From Neomelitea salexigens DSM 19753 (GTDB taxonomy: Bacteria; Pseudomonadota; Gammaproteobacteria; Pseudomonadales; Spongiibacteraceae), in the NCBI RefSeq assembly GCF_000422345.1, contig NZ_AULP01000014.1:1-63190 (forward strand): 63,190 nt of DNA. Direction: 5' to 3'. The notes under the pieces are model-generated. The model saw only the letters and a program-made list of their open reading frames with translations. It had not been told where the DNA came from and did no database searches. The translations under genes were made by a program, and so were the position numbers. Numbering within the stretch: position 1 is the stretch's first letter; every line of letters begins with the position of its first letter. Of this stretch, positions 59,465-63,190 are shown one piece after another.

Positions 59465-60019
59465 TTAGGCAGCGCCTCGGCTCAGACTCAGTTCTACCGT
59501 GGGAAAGTCGATCTCCACCTCGCTGGCCTTGCCGATGAAGTTGGTCAGAATGTTCATGCCAACGTGGGTGATAATCTCCACCACCTCCGCGTCGCTGTAG
59601 CCTGCGCTGTGCAGCTCGGCGATCTCGGCGGCGGTGACACTGCCACTGTGTTCGACCAGCGTATTGGCAAACTTCACTGCCACCGCGGCTTTGGCATCCT
59701 GGCTGCCACCGGCGCGATTGGCGGCAATTTCGTCGCCGTTCAAACCGGCCTTGCGACCGATGGCCGTGTGCGCCGACACGCAGTACTGGCAGGCATTTTG
59801 TTGGGCCACCGCCAGAGCGATGCGCTCGCGAGTAACCGGCGACAACTCGCCCTCACCGGCAATACCGTGCAGGCCGAGAAAGGCGCGCAGCGCCGCTGGG
59901 GAATTGGCAAAGACTTTCAGAAAATTTGGCACCATGCCCAGCTTTTGTTGAATCGCATCGAGCAACTCCTGCTGCTCGGCACTGGCGTTGTCATGGTCGA
60001 TAATAGGTAAACGGCTCAT
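59465..60019 (-). CDS. Carboxymuconolactone-decarboxylase / AhpD-like protein
   Basis: A 184-residue AhpD-fold protein with the redox motif CQYCVSAH (CxxC...H) at about 85 and the GMVPNFLKVFANSPAALRAFLG opening. Such proteins have thiol-based peroxidase activity or unknown roles. It is the first gene of the leftward unit and is divergent from the LysR gene, which probably regulates it. Confidence 0.88.
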   Translation of the reverse strand: MSRLPIIDHDNASAEQQELLDAIQQKLGMVPNFLKVFANSPAALRAFLGLHGIAGEGELSPVTRERIALAVAQQNACQYCVSAHTAIGRKAGLNGDEIAANRAGGSQDAKAAVAVKFANTLVEHSGSVTAAEIAELHSAGYSDAEVVEIITHVGMNILTNFIGKASEVEIDFPTVELSLSRGAA

Positions 60020-60126
60020 CGTGGCATCCTCAAGTAAGTGGTTTGGTGCAGCTACCGCCGTAACTGCCCGACACCGCTACCTTGCCGAATTTCACACAGA
60101 AGAAGAATCCGCGTACATTGCAATTC

Positions 60127-60149
60127 ATTATTACTTTAATCGGAATAAT
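60127..60149. promoter_or_regulatory. Candidate LysR-type binding site
   Basis: ATTATT-N11-AATAAT inverted repeat in the gap between the AhpD-like gene and the lysR gene, 13 bases before the LysR start. It has the general T-N11-A form; the proximity suggests autoregulation. Confidence 0.45.
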
Positions 60150-60162
60150 AGCGCGCGAGCTT

Positions 60163-61071
60163 ATGGATAAATTTCACTTGCTTAAGGTGTATGTGGCCGT
60201 TGCCGAGGCCGAGGGCTTTGCCGCCGCCGCGCGGCGTTTGGAGCTGTCGCCCCCCGCCGTTACCCGCGCCATTGCCGCACTTGAAGATAACCTTGGCGTA
60301 AAGCTGTTGCAGCGCAGCACCCGCTACGTGCGCACGACCGATATCGGCAGGCGTTATCTGGACGATGCCAAACGGATTCTTGCCGAACTGGAGGCCGCCG
60401 ACCACACCGCAAGCGGGATCAACACCGAGCCCCAGGGCCAGCTTACCGTCACCGCGCCCGTGCTGTTTGGGCGGCGCTTTATTACGCCCAGTATTGTTCG
60501 TTACCTGGAGCGCTATCCCAAAACCACGGTAAATGCGGTGTTTCTCGACCGCGTTGTTAACCTGCTGGAAGAAGGGATTGATGTCGGCATACGCATAGGC
60601 GAACTGCCGGATTCGTCGCTGCGCGGCCGCAAAGTCGGCAGCGTGCGTATGGTGGTCTGCGCCTCGCCGGACTACTTGCAGCGCTGCGGCCGCCCACAAC
60701 GCCCGGACGATTTGCGCAAGCACAGCTTGATCGCCTCACTGGCGGTTGGTGAAAACCAGCACTGGCACTTTCAAGCGCCGAACAAAGCCCGCGCGCAACA
60801 GCGCATTACTATTGCGCCGCGACTCACCGTCACAACGAATGATGCCGCCGTTGAAGCGGCCGTGAATGGTTTGGGGATTACCCGCGTATTGTCCTACCAA
60901 GTGGCCGACGAGGTCGCGGCAGGCAAGCTGGAAATACTGATGGAAGACTATCAACCGGCCGCCAAACCGATCACCATTCTCCACCGGGAAGATCGCAATC
61001 CAGCGGTAAAGGTTCGCGCCTTTATTGACATGTTAGCTAAAGAACTTGCAGGCCATTCAGCTCTGCATTAA
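60163..61071 (+). CDS. LysR-family transcriptional regulator
   Basis: A 302-residue LysR regulator: HTH FAAAARRLELSPPAVTRAIAALEDNLGVKLLQRSTR at the N-terminus, then the two-lobed substrate-binding domain. The start at 60163 is inferred from the family alignment (MDKFHLLKVYVAVAE); a 27-residue extension is rejected. It probably controls the divergent AhpD-like operon. Its stop overlaps the EamA gene's stop region by 4 bases. Confidence 0.9.
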   Translation: MDKFHLLKVYVAVAEAEGFAAAARRLELSPPAVTRAIAALEDNLGVKLLQRSTRYVRTTDIGRRYLDDAKRILAELEAADHTASGINTEPQGQLTVTAPVLFGRRFITPSIVRYLERYPKTTVNAVFLDRVVNLLEEGIDVGIRIGELPDSSLRGRKVGSVRMVVCASPDYLQRCGRPQRPDDLRKHSLIASLAVGENQHWHFQAPNKARAQQRITIAPRLTVTTNDAAVEAAVNGLGITRVLSYQVADEVAAGKLEILMEDYQPAAKPITILHREDRNPAVKVRAFIDMLAKELAGHSALH

Positions 61072-61973
61072 CGCGCTCGACCTTGTCTTCGTAGCGGCTG
61101 CAAGGCAATGATATTTCCGGCCAGCATTAATGTACCGCCCAATAGTATTGCCCAGTCAAAAGCCTCGGCGTACAGCACCACACCCAACAGCGCGATCAAT
61201 GGCAGACGCAAAAAGTCCAGCGTGACCACCACACTTACCTCGGCATAGTGCATGGCCTTACTCATGCAAAAATGTGCCGACAAGGCCATAAGGCCTATCA
61301 GCAATAGCCACCCCCACTGCTCGGAGTCAGGCCACTGCCAGTGGGCAATCGACAGGGCAAAACCAATGGGTAACTGCACCAAACACATATAAAAAATAAT
61401 CGTGAACGGCGAGTCGGCACCGCCGAGTGCTTTCGTGCAGGTGTGAGAAACGGCGTAGCCAATGGCCGCCGCCAACACAATAAGCGACGCGCTATCGACA
61501 ATGCTGTAGCCCGGCTGAACAATCGCCAACACACCCAGCAGGCCCATGACTATCGCCAATAATTTTCGGCGCGTTATCGCCTCGTTTAAGGCAACGGCAG
61601 CAATCAGCATCGTCCAAAACGGCACGGTAAATTCCAGCGCAAACACCTCGGCCAATGGCAGTAAACCAATGCCGACAAACCAACCGTACTGGCCGCCAAA
61701 GTGAAAAACATTGCGCAGCACATGCAAGCCCGGGCGCTGACTGCGCAGCCGCAGCGATGATGACGCTAAGTGATTTGAGCGGGAAAACCTGGCCACCAGC
61801 ATAATCAGTAACAAACACAGCAAACCGATAGCGCTGCGAAAAAACAGCTGCTGGTGTACGGCAATTTCGCCGCTCAGCTCACGCGCCGATATCGCCATTG
61901 TGCTGAACGACGCCAAGGCGCCAGCCATCCAGGCCGCCGCGCGGGGCGTTTGTTGATGATGAAATGCGTCCAC
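61068..61973 (-). CDS. EamA/DMT-family transporter
   Basis: A 301-residue membrane protein with ten helices arranged as two EamA repeats (residues about 15-150 and 160-290), including the FRSAIGLLCLLLIM and LPLAEVFALEFTVPFWTMLIAAVALNE segments. Substrate is unknown; amino acids, nucleosides or drug efflux are typical. It is convergent with the LysR gene. Confidence 0.88.
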   Translation of the reverse strand: MDAFHHQQTPRAAAWMAGALASFSTMAISARELSGEIAVHQQLFFRSAIGLLCLLLIMLVARFSRSNHLASSSLRLRSQRPGLHVLRNVFHFGGQYGWFVGIGLLPLAEVFALEFTVPFWTMLIAAVALNEAITRRKLLAIVMGLLGVLAIVQPGYSIVDSASLIVLAAAIGYAVSHTCTKALGGADSPFTIIFYMCLVQLPIGFALSIAHWQWPDSEQWGWLLLIGLMALSAHFCMSKAMHYAEVSVVVTLDFLRLPLIALLGVVLYAEAFDWAILLGGTLMLAGNIIALQPLRRQGRAR

Positions 61974-61989
61974 TGCCGTCTTTGCGTCC

Positions 61990-62715
61990 TTAGGTTAGCG
62001 GGGCAGTATATCGCGCTATTGCCGCAAGCTCTTCCTTACTCAACAAACGGCTTTCACCCAGGGCTAAGTCCGCCAAGGCTACCGGCCCCACCGACTCGCG
62101 ATGCAGTACCAACACCTCGTTATCAAAAGCGCCGAACATCCGCTTCACCTGGTGGTACTTACCCTCGGTAAGCGTTAGCCGCGCCGTAGTGGCCGACAGA
62201 ATCTGTAACTGCGCGGGCTGGGTGGTAATGCCCTCATAGGCAAAATAAACACCGCGCTGAAAGGCGTCGATATAGTCCTGGGAGAGCGGCGTGGCCACCT
62301 CCACCCAATACACCTTGGCGAGCTTCGTTTCCGGCAAACTGATACGCCGCGACCAGCCGCCGTCATTACTAAGCAACACCAAACCCGTGGTATTAAAATC
62401 CAAGCGACCGACGATATGCAGCTCCGCCTTGCGCGGGTGATCCAATAAATCAATCACTGTGCGATGGGAATCATCCTTCGTCGCGCTCACCACGCCCTTC
62501 GGCTTATTCAAGGCAATGTACAACGGCGTGTCTGCTTGCAGGCACAGCCCGTCCACCTCAACGCGACTAAAGCGATCAATACGTTGGTTAATCGACTGCG
62601 CCAGCTCCCCATCCACCACAATGCGCCCCTGCGCCAATAACAGCCGCGTATCCGACATTGCGAAGGCAGTATGCTGGCGGATAAAACGGTCGAGGCGAGT
62701 CGTGTTGGCAGTCAT
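61990..62715 (-). CDS. rsuA: 16S rRNA pseudouridine(516) synthase RsuA
   Basis: A 241-residue RsuA-family enzyme: S4 domain RLDRFIRQHTAFAMSDTRLLLAQGRIVVDGE, catalytic Asp in GRLDFNTTGL, and the C-terminal EGKYHQVKRMFGA and LHRESVGPVAL. It converts U516 of 16S rRNA to pseudouridine. It is followed by the EamA gene after 16 bases. The region between it and the IS at 62837 holds no supported gene. Confidence 0.88.
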   Translation of the reverse strand: MTANTTRLDRFIRQHTAFAMSDTRLLLAQGRIVVDGELAQSINQRIDRFSRVEVDGLCLQADTPLYIALNKPKGVVSATKDDSHRTVIDLLDHPRKAELHIVGRLDFNTTGLVLLSNDGGWSRRISLPETKLAKVYWVEVATPLSQDYIDAFQRGVYFAYEGITTQPAQLQILSATTARLTLTEGKYHQVKRMFGAFDNEVLVLHRESVGPVALADLALGESRLLSKEELAAIARYTAPLT

Positions 62716-62836
62716 TCACTTATTATGGAGGTAGATGGAGTTAGGTACACGCGTCTGCGAGAGCCGCGCGAATGTATATTATTGAACTTACGGAAATGAG
62801 ATAGGCGGGTGCTAAAAACTTCACCCTATTTACGCG

Positions 62837-63190
<354 letters not shown>

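Overview
The window looks like a chromosomal contig of a free-living, probably marine, heterotrophic gammaproteobacterium, perhaps near the Spongiibacteraceae/Cellvibrionales. This is inferred from gene content: five TonB-dependent receptors, two cytochrome P450 loci, CoA-thioester enzymes and a gammaproteobacterial-style Zur regulon. No rRNA, tRNA or CRISPR array was seen. Both ends lie inside IS3-family elements in the same orientation, so the contig was probably broken at a repeated IS.

Layout. 1-333: IS3 end with orfA. 869-2887: copper-type TonB receptor. 2943-10686: mixed housekeeping and lipid-metabolism genes (GFA protein, SDR plus enoyl-CoA hydratase pair, MAPEG, SLC13 transporter, FA-hydroxylase-like protein, OM barrel, Qnr-like pentapeptide protein, SirB2). 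10836-18324: leftward catabolic operon of aldehyde dehydrogenase, P450, dienoyl-CoA-isomerase-like crotonase, 2Fe-2S ferredoxin, SnoaL-like protein, membrane protein, TonB receptor and a small secreted protein. A divergent MarR-like regulator (18501-19016) faces it across a perfect palindrome that contains the operon's -35 box. 19078-22913: small proteins and an ankyrin-repeat lipoprotein that seems split by a frameshift from a coiled-coil protein.

23156-33562 is a zinc-starvation (Zur) island. Two near-identical Zur-type boxes (23156-23173 and 29787-29806) precede DUF1826, a His-rich ZnuD-like receptor, DUF2796/ZrgA, a MerC-like protein, a second-type HisI, a 57-residue SEC-C protein and a COG0523 GTPase; and then DUF3299 divergent from an ABC ATPase/permease pair followed by a Kef-type antiporter. 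33682-37202: LLM-class oxidoreductase and a TonB receptor. 37574-40628: arsenic operon (ArsC-ArsR fusion, ArsC, ArsH, Acr3) behind a 13-bp-arm palindrome. 40733-48412: thiolase, zinc-ribbon protein, glmS, glmU, SRPBCC, spermidine-synthase-like protein and an alpha/beta-hydrolase lipoprotein.

48586-58139 is visibly more A+T rich and is the most interesting region. Around an AraC-type regulator lie two divergent arms. The rightward arm encodes a ferredoxin, a CYP153-type P450 and a GMC oxidoreductase. The leftward arm encodes a TonB receptor, a small secreted protein, a membrane protein that closely resembles styrene oxide isomerase (StyC), and a ferredoxin reductase. Together these suggest uptake of a hydrophobic alkene or alkane, P450 oxidation or epoxidation, and heme-dependent isomerisation of the epoxide to an aldehyde. 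58304-62715: DUF1348, PNPOx-like and AhpD-like genes divergent from a LysR regulator, then an EamA transporter and rsuA. 62837-63190: end of the second IS3 element, carrying the orfB C-terminus.
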